From Usitatibacter palustris (GTDB lineage: Bacteria > Pseudomonadota > Gammaproteobacteria > Burkholderiales > Usitatibacteraceae), in assembly GCF_013003985.1 (NCBI RefSeq), contig NZ_CP053073.1, positions 3,100,001-3,164,000 on the forward strand: 64,000 nucleotides of DNA, in the 5' to 3' direction. Both the position numbers and the translations under genes were made by a program. Within the stretch, counting starts at the first letter, position 1. Every line of letters begins with the position of its first letter. Positions 16,833 through 25,913 of the stretch are shown here, piece by piece. The notes below the pieces were generated by a model. That model did not search any database and was not told the origin of the DNA. It saw nothing but the letters and a program-made list of their open reading frames with translations.

Positions 16833-18014
16833 TCAGGGATTCCTTGTCGTGATGGCGGCAATGCGCGCCACGGCTTCCTTCAGGCGCGCGATCGGTTGCG
16901 TATAGGCGATGCGGATGTGGCGCTCGGGCGCGTTGTTACCGAAGTCCTTGCCCGGCGTGATCGCCACACCGGCGCGTTCGAGCACATCGCGCGCGAAGGC
17001 GAAGCTGTCGCCCGTGAGCGCGGAACAGTCCGCGTAGAGGTAGAAGGCGCCCTGCGGCACGACCGGGATGCGAAAGCCCAGTGATTCAAGCGCGGGGATG
17101 AGGTAGTCGCGGCGTTGCGCGAGCTCCGCGCGGCGCTGCTCGAGGATGGCGATGGTCTCGCGCAGGAAGCACGCGAGCGCCGCATGCTGCGCCGGCGCCG
17201 AGGGCGAGATGTAGAGATTCTGCGCGAGCGTCTCGACCTGCCGCTCGTACGCCTCCGGCACCACGAGCCACCCCAGGCGCCAGCCAGTCATGTGGAAGTA
17301 CTTCGAGAAGCTGTTGATGACGAAGATGTCGTCGCCGCACTCGAGCGCGGTGCGCGCGTCCACGCCGTACGTGAGTCCGTGGTAGATCTCGTCCATGAGC
17401 AGCGTGCCGCTCTTCTCGCGAACGGCTGCCGTCATGCGCGCGACTTCCTCGGGTGCCACCAGCGTGCCGGTCGGATTCGACGGACTCGCGACCATCGCCA
17501 TGCGGGTGCGCTCGCCCCAATTCCTGCTGACGAGGTCAGCCGTGAGCTGGTACTGCGTGTCCGTGCCCACGGGGATGAGTTTGGGAACACCGCCCAGCGT
17601 GCGCATGAAGTGGCGGTTGCACGGGTAGCTCGGGTCCGCGAGCAGCACCTCATCGCCCGCGTCGAGGACGACGCCGAACGCGAGGAGCAACGCGGCACTC
17701 GATCCGGCCGTGACCGCGATGCGCCGGTACGAAATCTCCACGCCGTACCGATCGGCATAGAACTGCGCGATCGCCTTGCGCAGTGCCTGCAGCCCCATCG
17801 CCGAGGTGTAGCGCATGGGCTGCTCGTCGAGAGCGCGCTTGGCCGCATCGACCACGGGCTGGGGGGTGCGGAAGTCCGGCTCGCCGATCTCGAGATGGAT
17901 GATGTCGCGCCCCTCGGCTTCGAGCTTGCGCGCGAGCTTCTGGATCTCCATCACCTCGAACGGCGCGATGTGCGCCATGCGGGCCGCGAGGTGGAAGGTG
18001 GGTGCGTCGTTCAT
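16833..18014 (-). CDS. Pyridoxal-phosphate aminotransferase, class I/II
   Basis: This 393-residue fold-type I aminotransferase shows LEIGEPDFRTP (residues 41-51), the substrate/PLP region ASPSNPTGT (176-184), the aspartate in LLMDEIYHGL (205-214) and the Schiff-base lysine Lys238 in INSFSKYFHMTGWRLGW. It probably acts on an aspartate, alanine or aromatic substrate, which cannot be resolved by eye. It lies 18 bases after hrpA on the same strand and is followed by a DUF2214 gene. TGTAAT about nine bases before the ATG may give it a promoter of its own. Confidence 0.93.
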   Translation of the reverse strand: MNDAPTFHLAARMAHIAPFEVMEIQKLARKLEAEGRDIIHLEIGEPDFRTPQPVVDAAKRALDEQPMRYTSAMGLQALRKAIAQFYADRYGVEISYRRIAVTAGSSAALLLAFGVVLDAGDEVLLADPSYPCNRHFMRTLGGVPKLIPVGTDTQYQLTADLVSRNWGERTRMAMVASPSNPTGTLVAPEEVARMTAAVREKSGTLLMDEIYHGLTYGVDARTALECGDDIFVINSFSKYFHMTGWRLGWLVVPEAYERQVETLAQNLYISPSAPAQHAALACFLRETIAILEQRRAELAQRRDYLIPALESLGFRIPVVPQGAFYLYADCSALTGDSFAFARDVLERAGVAITPGKDFGNNAPERHIRIAYTQPIARLKEAVARIAAITTRNP

Positions 18015-18032
18015 GCGCGGAAGATTACACCT

Positions 18033-21000
18033 TCAACGCAGGTGGTCGTCCCAGAACTTCTGCAGGCGCTTGGCGGAGACGGGCATCGGAGTGCGCAGCT
18101 CCTGCGCGAAGAGCGACACGCGCAGCTCCTCGATGAGCCAGCGGAACTCCTCGAGCTTCTCGCTGGGCGCGGAGGCGGCCTTGGCTTCGTACTGGCCCCA
18201 CAGTCCCGCGACGGTCCCGTTGTGCTTGTTGTCGCGCTCGGCGTTGGCGCGATATTTCTGCAGGCGCTGCGCATAGCCCTTCAGGTATCGCGGCAAATGC
18301 TCGAGCCGCTCCCAAGGTGTTGCGGAGAGGAAGCCGGGGAACACGAGGCGCGCGCGCTGCGTTTCCACGTCCAGCGCGACGCGGCCCAGCGAGCGTGATT
18401 CGGCGACGGTCTTCGCGGCGATCAGGCTCGCATCGGCAATGGCAGTCGCATGCCGATTCACCGCGTCGGTGACCGCCGGCAGACGCGCCTTCGCGCGCTT
18501 CTTCTGGTCATCGAAGGCGCGTGTCGTTCGTGGCAGCTCGTCCTCGCCGATGAACGCGCGATCGACGATGGCGGCAATGAGGTCCTGGCGCAGCTGGTCG
18601 GGCGACATGACGGCCTGCAGCTTCAGCGCGAGCGCATTGAAGCCGGGCGTGCTGCGCTCGAGCTGCTTCAGCTGTTCCTTCATCCCGGTCGCGAGCAGGC
18701 GCTTCACGCCGCCGCGATGCGCCGCCTCGGCCTTCTCGCGCGCGTCGAACAGGCGGATCGCGAGCGACGTGCCTTCATCGACGAGCGCGGGATAGCCGGT
18801 GAGCTTCTGCGTGCCGCGCGTGAAGCTCACCTCCGCGGGCAGGTCGCCGAAGTCCCAGGCGGTGATGCCCTCGCGTTCCAGGCCGGGTTTCGATTGCGCG
18901 AGCGTGAGGCTTGCCGCCTCGCCCAGGCGCTTCCTCAATTCGCCCAGGTCGCGGCCCATCGCGAGCTCGCGCTTCGCGTCATCCACGACGCGCAGGTTCA
19001 TGAGCAGGTGCGCCGGAATCTCGTCCTTGGCCCACACGGTATCGTCGAGCCGCTCGCCGGCCACCTTCGTCGCATGGGCGAGCACCGCGTGGCGGATCGT
19101 GCGCTCGCCGGGTTTGGTGGCCTCGAGGACCTTGGTCACGTGCTCGGGCGCCGGCAGCAGCTGCGTGCGGATCTTCTTGGGCAGCGCCTTGATCGTCCAC
19201 GCCACCTTGTCGCGCACGAGGCCCGGCACCAGCCAGTCGAGTGCGAGCTCATCGACCTGGTTGAGCAGTGCGAGCGGCACGTTCATGGTCACGCCGTCGA
19301 GCATGTGGCCGGGCTCGAAACGGTAAGCGAGCGGGAACACCGCTTCGCCCATCCGCAACTGCCGCGGGAAGAGCTCCTCGGTCACCGACTCGGCGCCGTG
19401 GCGCATCAGGTCCGCGCGCGCGAGGAAGAGCAGCTTCGCGTCGCGCTTCATCTCTTCGCGATACCAAGCGTCAAAGGACCGCGCATCGCGCACATCCTCG
19501 GGAACGCGTGAATCGAACCACGCGAAGATGGCGCGGTCGTCGACCAGCACGTCGGGCCGGCGCGCGCGGTGCTCGAGGTCTTCCACCTCACGCACGAGCT
19601 TTCGATTGGCGGCCTGGAAGGGATGCGGCGTGTCGAAGTCCGCGGCGACGAGCGCGCCTTCGATGAAGATGCGCCGGGCGTCGACCGGATCGAGGCGCCC
19701 GTAGCTCACCTTGCGGCGCGCGACGATCGTGAGGCCATAGAGCGCAACCGCCTCGTAGGCGATGACCTCGCCGCGTTCCTTGTCCCAATGCGGCTCGTTG
19801 TGTACGCGCGTCACCAGGTGCGCGGCGGCCCACTCGATCCACTCGGGCTCGATCTTCGCGACGTTGCGCGCGTAGATGCGCGTGGTCTCGCGCAGTTCCC
19901 CGGCGAGGATCCAGCGCGGGCGGCTCTTCTTGAGCCCCGTGCCGGGCCACACGGCGAACTGCAGCCCGCGCGGCGCGTTGTAGTGATCGCCCTCCTGCGC
20001 CTTCATGCCGACGTTGGCCACCAGGCCGGTGAGCAGCGCGCGGTGCACCTGCTCGTAGGTCGCGTCGGTGGGGTTCTCGCGGATCTTGAGCTCGCTCGCC
20101 ATCTCGCGCAGCTGCCCCGCGAGGTCGCGCCACTCGCGCATCCGCACGTACGAAAGGAAATGCTCGCGGCAGGTCTCGTAGAGCTTGCGCGTCGACTTCT
20201 TGTGGATGAAGGCCTCGTCGAAGAAGCGCCACAGGTTGATGAGCTGGTTGAAATCGCTCGCCTCGTCGCGGAACTCGTCGTGCGCGCGGTCCGATTCGTT
20301 GCGCTTGTCCTGCGGGCGGTCGCGCGGGTCCTGGATGGAAAGCGCGGCGGCGAGGATGATCATCTCGGCGAGGCAATTGAACTCGCGCGCGGCCAGCAGC
20401 ATGCGGGCGATGCGCGGATCCACCGGCAAGCGTGCGAGCTCGTGGCCCAGCGGCGTGAGCTTGCGCTTCTCGTCGATGGCGCCCAGCTCGAAGAGCGCGC
20501 GGTACCCGTCCTCGATCTGGCGCGGGCTCGGTGCGTCGACGAAGGGAAACTGGTCGATGGGCCCGAGCTCGAGCGAGGCCATGCGCAGGATGGCCGCGGC
20601 GAGCGACGTCCTCAGGATTTCGGGCGTGGTGAAGGCCGGGCGCTCCTCGAAGTCCTGCTGGGCGTAGAGGCGAATCGCGACACCGCTCGCCACGCGCCCG
20701 CACCGGCCCGCGCGCTGCTGTGCGGCCGCCTGCGCGATGGGCTCGATCCGCAGCTGGTCGATCTTCTGCCGCGGCGAATAGCGCTTCACGCGCGCGAGGC
20801 CCGTATCGATCACGAAGTGGATGCCCGGCACCGTGAGCGACGTTTCCGCGACGTTGGTGGAAAGCACCACGCGGCGATGGCCCGCGGTCTCGAACACCTT
20901 GTCCTGCTCCTCGGCCGACAGGCGCGAGAAGAGCGGCAACAGCTCGACGCCCTTGGGCCCGTGCTTGCGCAGCTCCTCGGCGGCTTCGCGGATCTCCCGC

Positions 21001-21887
21001 TCACCAGGGAGGAACACCAGGATGTCGCCGGTGCGGCTCTCGCGATGGATCTCGTCGACCGCCTTCACGATCGCCTCGTTGAGGTCCACGGGCTCGTCGT
21101 CTTCCTCCGGAGCCTCGAAGTACTCGGCGCGATAGCGAACCTCGACCGGGAAAGTGCGGCCCGAGACTTCGATCACCGGCGCGCCGCCGAAGAATTCCGA
21201 GAAGCGCTGCGTGTCGATCGTCGCCGAGGTCACCACGACCTTGAGGTCGGGACGCACCTCGACCAGCCGCTTGAGGTAGCCCAGCAGGAAGTCGATGTTG
21301 AGGCTGCGCTCGTGTGCCTCGTCGACGATGATCGTGTCGTAGTTCCGCAGCTCGCGGTCCGAATGGATCTCCGCGAGCAGGATGCCGTCGGTCATCACCT
21401 TCACAACCGACTCGGGCCGCGTCTCGTCCTGGAAGCGGATCTTGTGGCCGACGAAGCCCTTGGGCGACCCGGGCAGCTCGAAGGCGAGGCGCTTGGAGAG
21501 GCTGCGGGCGGCGATGCGCCGTGGCTGGGTGCAGCCAATGAGTCCCGCCGCACCGCGCCCGAGTGCCAGGCAGATCTTCGGGATCTGCGTGGTCTTGCCC
21601 GAGCCCGTCTCGCCACAGACGATCGTCACCGGATGCTTCGCGATGAGTGCAGCGATGTCCTCACGCTTCTGCGCGATCGGCAGGTCCTCGGGAAACACGG
21701 GCGTCGGCAGCGAAGCGAGGCGCGCGGCGTGACGCTTGCGTGAACGCTCCACCAGCTCCGTGAGCAACGCCTGCTCGCGAGTGACCGGGCGGCCGGCGTG
21801 CGAGCGCTCGCGCAGCGTCGCTGCGAGCGCGGTGATCTTGGGATGGTCCGCCGCGAGGGTCGCGGCCAGCAGGTCGTCGGGAAGCAT
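18033..21887 (-). CDS. hrpA: ATP-dependent RNA helicase HrpA
   Basis: This 1284-residue DEAH-box helicase matches the family length of about 1300. Motif I is GETGSGKTT (92-100), motif II is DEAH (189-192), motif III is SAT in VVVTSATIDTQRF, and motif VI is QQRAGRCGRV. The helicase core is followed by the HA2/OB region and the long C-terminal DUF3418 region found in HrpA. In E. coli HrpA resolves stalled ribosomes and processes certain mRNAs. TAGAAT about 25 bases before the ATG overlaps the stop codon of the upstream PAS protein gene. Large in-frame stretches open on the opposite strand here are codon-bias shadows. Confidence 0.96.
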   Translation of the reverse strand: MLPDDLLAATLAADHPKITALAATLRERSHAGRPVTREQALLTELVERSRKRHAARLASLPTPVFPEDLPIAQKREDIAALIAKHPVTIVCGETGSGKTTQIPKICLALGRGAAGLIGCTQPRRIAARSLSKRLAFELPGSPKGFVGHKIRFQDETRPESVVKVMTDGILLAEIHSDRELRNYDTIIVDEAHERSLNIDFLLGYLKRLVEVRPDLKVVVTSATIDTQRFSEFFGGAPVIEVSGRTFPVEVRYRAEYFEAPEEDDEPVDLNEAIVKAVDEIHRESRTGDILVFLPGEREIREAAEELRKHGPKGVELLPLFSRLSAEEQDKVFETAGHRRVVLSTNVAETSLTVPGIHFVIDTGLARVKRYSPRQKIDQLRIEPIAQAAAQQRAGRCGRVASGVAIRLYAQQDFEERPAFTTPEILRTSLAAAILRMASLELGPIDQFPFVDAPSPRQIEDGYRALFELGAIDEKRKLTPLGHELARLPVDPRIARMLLAAREFNCLAEMIILAAALSIQDPRDRPQDKRNESDRAHDEFRDEASDFNQLINLWRFFDEAFIHKKSTRKLYETCREHFLSYVRMREWRDLAGQLREMASELKIRENPTDATYEQVHRALLTGLVANVGMKAQEGDHYNAPRGLQFAVWPGTGLKKSRPRWILAGELRETTRIYARNVAKIEPEWIEWAAAHLVTRVHNEPHWDKERGEVIAYEAVALYGLTIVARRKVSYGRLDPVDARRIFIEGALVAADFDTPHPFQAANRKLVREVEDLEHRARRPDVLVDDRAIFAWFDSRVPEDVRDARSFDAWYREEMKRDAKLLFLARADLMRHGAESVTEELFPRQLRMGEAVFPLAYRFEPGHMLDGVTMNVPLALLNQVDELALDWLVPGLVRDKVAWTIKALPKKIRTQLLPAPEHVTKVLEATKPGERTIRHAVLAHATKVAGERLDDTVWAKDEIPAHLLMNLRVVDDAKRELAMGRDLGELRKRLGEAASLTLAQSKPGLEREGITAWDFGDLPAEVSFTRGTQKLTGYPALVDEGTSLAIRLFDAREKAEAAHRGGVKRLLATGMKEQLKQLERSTPGFNALALKLQAVMSPDQLRQDLIAAIVDRAFIGEDELPRTTRAFDDQKKRAKARLPAVTDAVNRHATAIADASLIAAKTVAESRSLGRVALDVETQRARLVFPGFLSATPWERLEHLPRYLKGYAQRLQKYRANAERDNKHNGTVAGLWGQYEAKAASAPSEKLEEFRWLIEELRVSLFAQELRTPMPVSAKRLQKFWDDHLR

Positions 21888-21915
21888 GGGCGGGGCGTGT
21901 GAAAGCCCCGCTATT

Positions 21916-23028
21916 CTACGTGCCGCTGCTGCCGTTCTTTCCCGGCGGCGCGGCGAGCACCACGCCGAAGCCCGGGATCGTCGCGCCCTCGAGTGCGGGC
22001 AACCGGGTGAAGCTCGCCATCACGCCGCGCGCCACCTTGATGCCGTGCGCGAGGATCTCGACTTCGAGCGTGGCCGATTCCACGACCGGGCCCATCCAGC
22101 TGTCGACGCCCACGGGATCGCGCGACTTGCGCGCCACCGGCACGAGATGGGTCGCGAGAGGCCGGCCCACGAGGTCCACCTCGCGTTCGCCCAACAGCCG
22201 CTCGGCTGCCGCGTTGCACATCACGATCCTCGCCTGGCCGTCGCATTCGATCACCGGCAGCGGCAAGCGCAGGAAGTGCGTGAACAGCCGCTCGGCCTCG
22301 CCGCGCGCGGTCTCCATCGAGGCCCCGCGAACGGCGGCGCGATGCGCGAGCTCGCGGTTCTCGACCGAGAGCCGCTCGGCAACGCCGCCAGTCACGCGCA
22401 GGAGATCCTCGTGTTCGACCTGCATGCGGAAGCGCTCCTCGAGGTGGCGATTGAGCTTGATCGAGTAGTAGACGATCGCCACGCAGAAGAGCAGCGCGGT
22501 GGTTCCCGCCCAGACCTGGGTGCCTTGCTGCACGAAGAACAGGTAGACCGCGGGCGGGATGATCGCGGGAATCGCGAGCGCCTGGTGCGCGCCGCGGATC
22601 GCGGAGTACGCGGTGAGCGAGCCGCCCACGAAACAGGTGATGACCATGATCGTGAAGAGCTCGCGATAACCGTGCGTCAGCGGAAAGAGCACGGTGCCCA
22701 GCAGGCCCCACTGGATGCCCGCGAGCAGGTTCGCGAAGATCACCAGCTTTGCCCAGCGCTCGACGTCCGCGCCCGGCTCGCGCCTCTTGTACGACAGCAC
22801 GATCATGTAGCGCAGCAGCGTGACCGCGGACGCATAGAAGAACCAGACCGAGCCTCGGGCGAGATCGTTGGTGTCCCAGAACACGAGCATGCAGAAGAGC
22901 GCACCCACATAGGAGAACCCTGCCGCGTTGCCGGCAAAGCGGTAAACCTCCTCGACTTGGAGTGCGCGGACGGCCGGATCCACGGGGGATCGGCGAGTGC
23001 CCGTGCGGCTCGCGGGTGCGGTGCTCAT
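21916..23028 (-). CDS. Integral membrane protein with PAS-like C-terminal domain
   Basis: The 370-residue product has a short cytoplasmic N-terminus, about six membrane helices between residues 35 and 190 (for example GTVLFPLTHGYRELFTIMVI and QVWAGTTALLFCVAIVYYSI), a helical linker around HLEERFRMQVEHEDLL, and a PAS-like domain from about 245 (LPLPVIECDGQARIVMCNAA, then LVGRPLATHLV). No kinase, GGDEF or EAL output domain follows, which is unusual for this 7TM-PAS style of sensor; the output may be a partner protein. The ATG at 23028 is taken over one 30 bases upstream because it gives the shorter, typical N-terminus. The ligand is unknown. Confidence 0.7.
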   Translation of the reverse strand: MSTAPASRTGTRRSPVDPAVRALQVEEVYRFAGNAAGFSYVGALFCMLVFWDTNDLARGSVWFFYASAVTLLRYMIVLSYKRREPGADVERWAKLVIFANLLAGIQWGLLGTVLFPLTHGYRELFTIMVITCFVGGSLTAYSAIRGAHQALAIPAIIPPAVYLFFVQQGTQVWAGTTALLFCVAIVYYSIKLNRHLEERFRMQVEHEDLLRVTGGVAERLSVENRELAHRAAVRGASMETARGEAERLFTHFLRLPLPVIECDGQARIVMCNAAAERLLGEREVDLVGRPLATHLVPVARKSRDPVGVDSWMGPVVESATLEVEILAHGIKVARGVMASFTRLPALEGATIPGFGVVLAAPPGKNGSSGT

Positions 23029-23157
23029 GATTTCGGGAAAAAGAGTGCGCCAGCGCACAGCCTGCGCCCGGACCCGTCAAGAAACTGTGACTTCCTGCAC
23101 AAAAGTCGGGGCCGGGGAATTACCCCTGTAACCCCGGCGATTACAGCAGTAGGAAAA

Positions 23158-23901
23158 CTACGGATTGAGCTGGCGGTAGACCAGGTTCGCGACCCGCGAG
23201 AGCGGGCCCTTCTCGACTTCGCCCGACAGGGCATAGCCCCAGTGCCCGTCGATCCAGTAGAAGACCGAGACCGTGCCTTCCTGGGAGAAGCGGAAGGCGG
23301 TCGGCCCCTCGGTGCGCGAGCGCGCGGTGACGTACAGCGTGAGGCGCTTGCCGGCCGCGTCCTGGTACATGAACTGCGCCACGGGACCTTCCGGGCCGGG
23401 CAGCAGGCGGCCACCGAGCAGATCGAAGCCCTCGGGCGCGAGCACCGGCACCTTGAGCTCGGTGCCCAGGCGCTTCGACAGCCACTTCACGAGGTGATCC
23501 TGCTGGGAGACATCCACTTCGACCGGGTGGCGAACCTCGGAGGCGTAGACGGCGTGGGCGCGCGCGGCACGCTGCGACAGGCCGGCGGCGGCGTTTGCCG
23601 CGGCGGGCGCGGGCGCATCGGCCCCCTGCCGGGGAGTGAACAGGCCGATGGCGATGCCCACGGCGAGCACGACGGCCGCGCGGGCGAAGTCGAGCCAGGC
23701 CGGGCGCTTGAGGAACATGCTCGCCGGGATGGGTTCGGAGAGCACCGCGTCGTACTTGTGGTGCAGCAGGCTGCGCAGCTCCGCGTACTTGCGGGCCTTC
23801 TGCGCGGCCTCGGGGTTTTCCCGGAGCCATGCCTCGAAGGCTTCGCGCTCGCGCTCGGGCAGCGCGCCGTCGACCCAGGCTTGCAGGCGGTCTTCGTTCA
23901 T
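23158..23901 (-). CDS. Transmembrane anti-sigma factor
   Basis: This 247-residue protein overlaps the end of the ECF sigma gene by four bases. The cytoplasmic N-terminus (MNEDRLQAWVDGALPERERE, about 1-70) has the helical anti-sigma layout but lacks the His-x3-Cys-x2-Cys zinc motif. One membrane helix (about 72-90, ARAAVVLAVGIAIGLF) leads to a periplasmic sensor domain of about 150 residues containing LVKWLSKRLGTELKVP and the beta-rich VSVFYWIDGHWGYALSGEV, as in anti-sigma factors of the RsgI/ChrR-unlike group found beside ECF factors in betaproteobacteria. It presumably holds the sigma factor at the membrane until an envelope or oxidative signal (inference). Confidence 0.87.
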   Translation of the reverse strand: MNEDRLQAWVDGALPEREREAFEAWLRENPEAAQKARKYAELRSLLHHKYDAVLSEPIPASMFLKRPAWLDFARAAVVLAVGIAIGLFTPRQGADAPAPAAANAAAGLSQRAARAHAVYASEVRHPVEVDVSQQDHLVKWLSKRLGTELKVPVLAPEGFDLLGGRLLPGPEGPVAQFMYQDAAGKRLTLYVTARSRTEGPTAFRFSQEGTVSVFYWIDGHWGYALSGEVEKGPLSRVANLVYRQLNP

Positions 23902-24389
23902 CGCACCACCCGCAGGTTGGGTTGCGTGGCTTCGCCGTCGATCAGCTGGCGCATGCGCTCGCGCGCGCGCGACAGGCGCGACATGACGGTGCCCATCGGG
24001 ATTCCCAGCGTACGGCTCACTTCGGCGTACGTCATCTCCTCGAGGCCCACGAGCAATACGACCGCGCGCTGCTCCGGCGGAAGTGTTGCGAGGGCCCGTT
24101 CGATGTCGAGGATGTCGAGCGAATCCACCGTCGACACCGGGGCGGCGAGCGTTTCATCGGCCTCGACGCTGGGCGGCGTCTTGCGGGCCTTCAGTTGGTT
24201 CACGAATACGTTGTGCATGATCGAAAAGAGCCAGGCGCGCAGGTCGCCGGGGCGCCAGAGGTGGAACTTGCGCACGGCGCGCTCGAGCGTGTCCTGGACG
24301 AGGTCATCGGCCGCGTGGCGGTCCCCAACCAGCGCCCGCGCATAGCGGCGCAGGTTGGGGATGTACGGGAGGATGAGCTCGTAATCCAC
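23898..24389 (-). CDS. ECF-type RNA polymerase sigma factor
   Basis: This 163-residue sigma-70 family protein has region 2 at about 8-75 (RRYARALVGDRHAADDLVQD, LRAWLFSIMHNVFVNQLK) and region 4 at about 100-155 (LPPEQRAVVLLVGLEEMTYA, IPMGTVMSRLSRARERMRQL). Region 3 is missing, as in ECF factors. The GTG start directly follows the TGA of the COG4315-type gene, and the stop overlaps the anti-sigma ATG, so the three genes form one unit. A GGGAATATAAG stretch at 24813-24823 on this strand, upstream of the first gene, is a candidate ECF -35 region for autoregulation (weak). Confidence 0.94.
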   Translation of the reverse strand: MDYELILPYIPNLRRYARALVGDRHAADDLVQDTLERAVRKFHLWRPGDLRAWLFSIMHNVFVNQLKARKTPPSVEADETLAAPVSTVDSLDILDIERALATLPPEQRAVVLLVGLEEMTYAEVSRTLGIPMGTVMSRLSRARERMRQLIDGEATQPNLRVVR

Positions 24390-24752
24390 TCAGGGCTTCG
24401 CGACCTTCCAGACGTTGTTGACGCCATCGCCGGTCTTGTCCCCGGGCTTCGCGTCCTTCACCCACGTGTAGAGCGGCTTGCCCTTGAACGCCCACTGCTT
24501 GGCGCCATCGTCGCGCGTGATGACCGTGTAATCGCCCGCGGCCTTCGCATCGGCGGCGGCGGCGAGGGGCGGCCAGTTGGTGGCGCAAGGACCGTTGCAC
24601 ATGCTCTTGCCGCCGGCATCCTTGTCGAACGTGTAGAGCGTCATGCCTGCGCCGTTGGTCAGGACGCCGTCAGTGGTTTTCGTGGGGGCCTGTGCGAACG
24701 CAAACGCAGGGATGAGGGCGGCGGCGGCGAGCAGGCGAAGCGAGGTGCGCAT
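24390..24752 (-). CDS. Secreted COG4315-type protein (YxFxxD repeat)
   Basis: This 120-residue exported protein has a signal peptide ending near AFAFAQ. The mature part shows the two-part repeat of the family: LTNGAGMTLYTFDKDAGGKS followed by CNGPCATNWPPLAA with a paired-cysteine motif, then WAFKGKPLYTWVKDAKPGDK. Such proteins are often encoded next to ECF sigma genes and may bind heme, metal or oxidant, but a function is not established. The ATG at 24752 is preferred over one 27 bases upstream because it leads straight into the signal peptide. It heads the sigma/anti-sigma operon. Confidence 0.85.
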   Translation of the reverse strand: MRTSLRLLAAAALIPAFAFAQAPTKTTDGVLTNGAGMTLYTFDKDAGGKSMCNGPCATNWPPLAAAADAKAAGDYTVITRDDGAKQWAFKGKPLYTWVKDAKPGDKTGDGVNNVWKVAKP

Positions 24753-24858
24753 ATTCGGGTAATCCTGGTGGCGAGTCACGGCGACTCACGGGGATGAACA
24801 GGGGCGGGGCCGCTTATATTCCCGCCGGCTTATGGAAGAAACACCCCGGCCGCGGCGT

Positions 24859-24864
24859 TATGAT
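24859..24864 (+). promoter_or_regulatory. -10 of the DUF3500 gene, near-leaderless
   Basis: TATGAT is followed after eleven bases by the ATG at 24876. The predicted 5' leader would be only about 4 to 6 bases, too short for a ribosome site. Confidence 0.4.
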
Positions 24865-24875
24865 CGGCCCAGACC

Positions 24876-25913
24876 ATGCGATTCGCCAAACCCGCCACCC
24901 TCCTCGCCCTGGGGCTCGCCATCGCCACAATCGTTTCGGCCCACGAGCCCGCCGCACCGAAGATGCGCGCCGCCGCGGAGGCCTTCATCGCCACCGTGCC
25001 CGAAGCGCAGCGCGCGAAGCTGGTGCTGGCATTCACGGACGCGAAGCGCGACGAGTGGCATTACACGCCGCGCTCACGGCCGGGGCTTTCATTCGCGGAC
25101 CTCAAGGAACCCCAGCGCAAGGCCGTGCACGACCTGCTGAAGTCGGCGCTTTCCGAGGCGGGCCATCGCAAGGTGGTGAACATCATCGAGCTGGAGCTCG
25201 TCCTGCGCGAGACGCAGTTCGGGCTCTCGTTCCTGCGCGACCCGGAGAAGTACTCGCTCGTGTTCTTCGGCAAGCCCGATGCGCGCGCGACCTGGGGGTG
25301 GCGCTTCGAAGGGCATCACCTCTCGCTCAACTTCACGCTGAAGGGCGATGCGGCGGTGGCGACCACGCCGAGTTTCTTCGGCGCGAATCCGGCGGAAGTG
25401 CGCAAGGGCGCGAAGCAGGGGCTGCGCGTGCTCGCTTCCGAACAGGACGAGGCGCTGAAACTCCTCGCGTCCCTCGACGAGGCGCAGCGGCGCACGGCCA
25501 TCGTCGACGATCGCTCGTATGGCGACATTGTCACGGGTGCCTCGGCGAAGGCTTCGCCGCTCGAGCAGCGCGGGCTCCTTGCGAGCGCGATGACGCCGGC
25601 GCAACGCGCGCAGCTGCAGAAATTGATCGAGGTGTACGCCGATTCGTTCGAGCCCGGGCTGCGGGCCGCGCGGCTCGCGCGCGTGCGCGAAGGAGATGCG
25701 GGGAACGTGCGCTTCGCGTGGGCGGGAACGCCCGGCAAGGGCGGCCCGCATTATTACCGCATCCAGGGTGCGAAATTCCTGATCGAGTTCGACGCTTCGC
25801 AGGACGACGGCAACCACATCCACACGGTGTGGCGCGATTTCGACGGGGACTTCGGCCGCGACCTGCTGCGCGAGCATCACGCGCTCGCGCAGGGAAGCTC
25901 ACACCGCCACTAG
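24876..25913 (+). CDS. DUF3500-family secreted protein
   Basis: This 345-residue protein has a signal peptide (cleavage near VSAHEP) and the DUF3500 pattern: EWHYTPRSRPGLSFADLKEP, then ETQFGLSFLRDPEKYSLVFF and WGWRFEGHHLSLNFTLKGDA, with a C-terminal HYYRIQGAKFLIEFDASQDD and NHIHTVWRDFDGDFGRDLLR. Many conserved His and Asp residues suggest a metal site. The family is uncharacterised, with occasional suggestions of redox activity. It is divergent from the ECF sigma unit. The TAG overlaps the TAG of the convergent GST gene. Confidence 0.88.
   Translation: MRFAKPATLLALGLAIATIVSAHEPAAPKMRAAAEAFIATVPEAQRAKLVLAFTDAKRDEWHYTPRSRPGLSFADLKEPQRKAVHDLLKSALSEAGHRKVVNIIELELVLRETQFGLSFLRDPEKYSLVFFGKPDARATWGWRFEGHHLSLNFTLKGDAAVATTPSFFGANPAEVRKGAKQGLRVLASEQDEALKLLASLDEAQRRTAIVDDRSYGDIVTGASAKASPLEQRGLLASAMTPAQRAQLQKLIEVYADSFEPGLRAARLARVREGDAGNVRFAWAGTPGKGGPHYYRIQGAKFLIEFDASQDDGNHIHTVWRDFDGDFGRDLLREHHALAQGSSHRH

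Noticed and set aside
19569..21743. Long open frame opposite hrpA
   Set aside because: The minus-strand frame has all helicase motifs at the right positions; the plus-strand frame has none and shows shadow composition.
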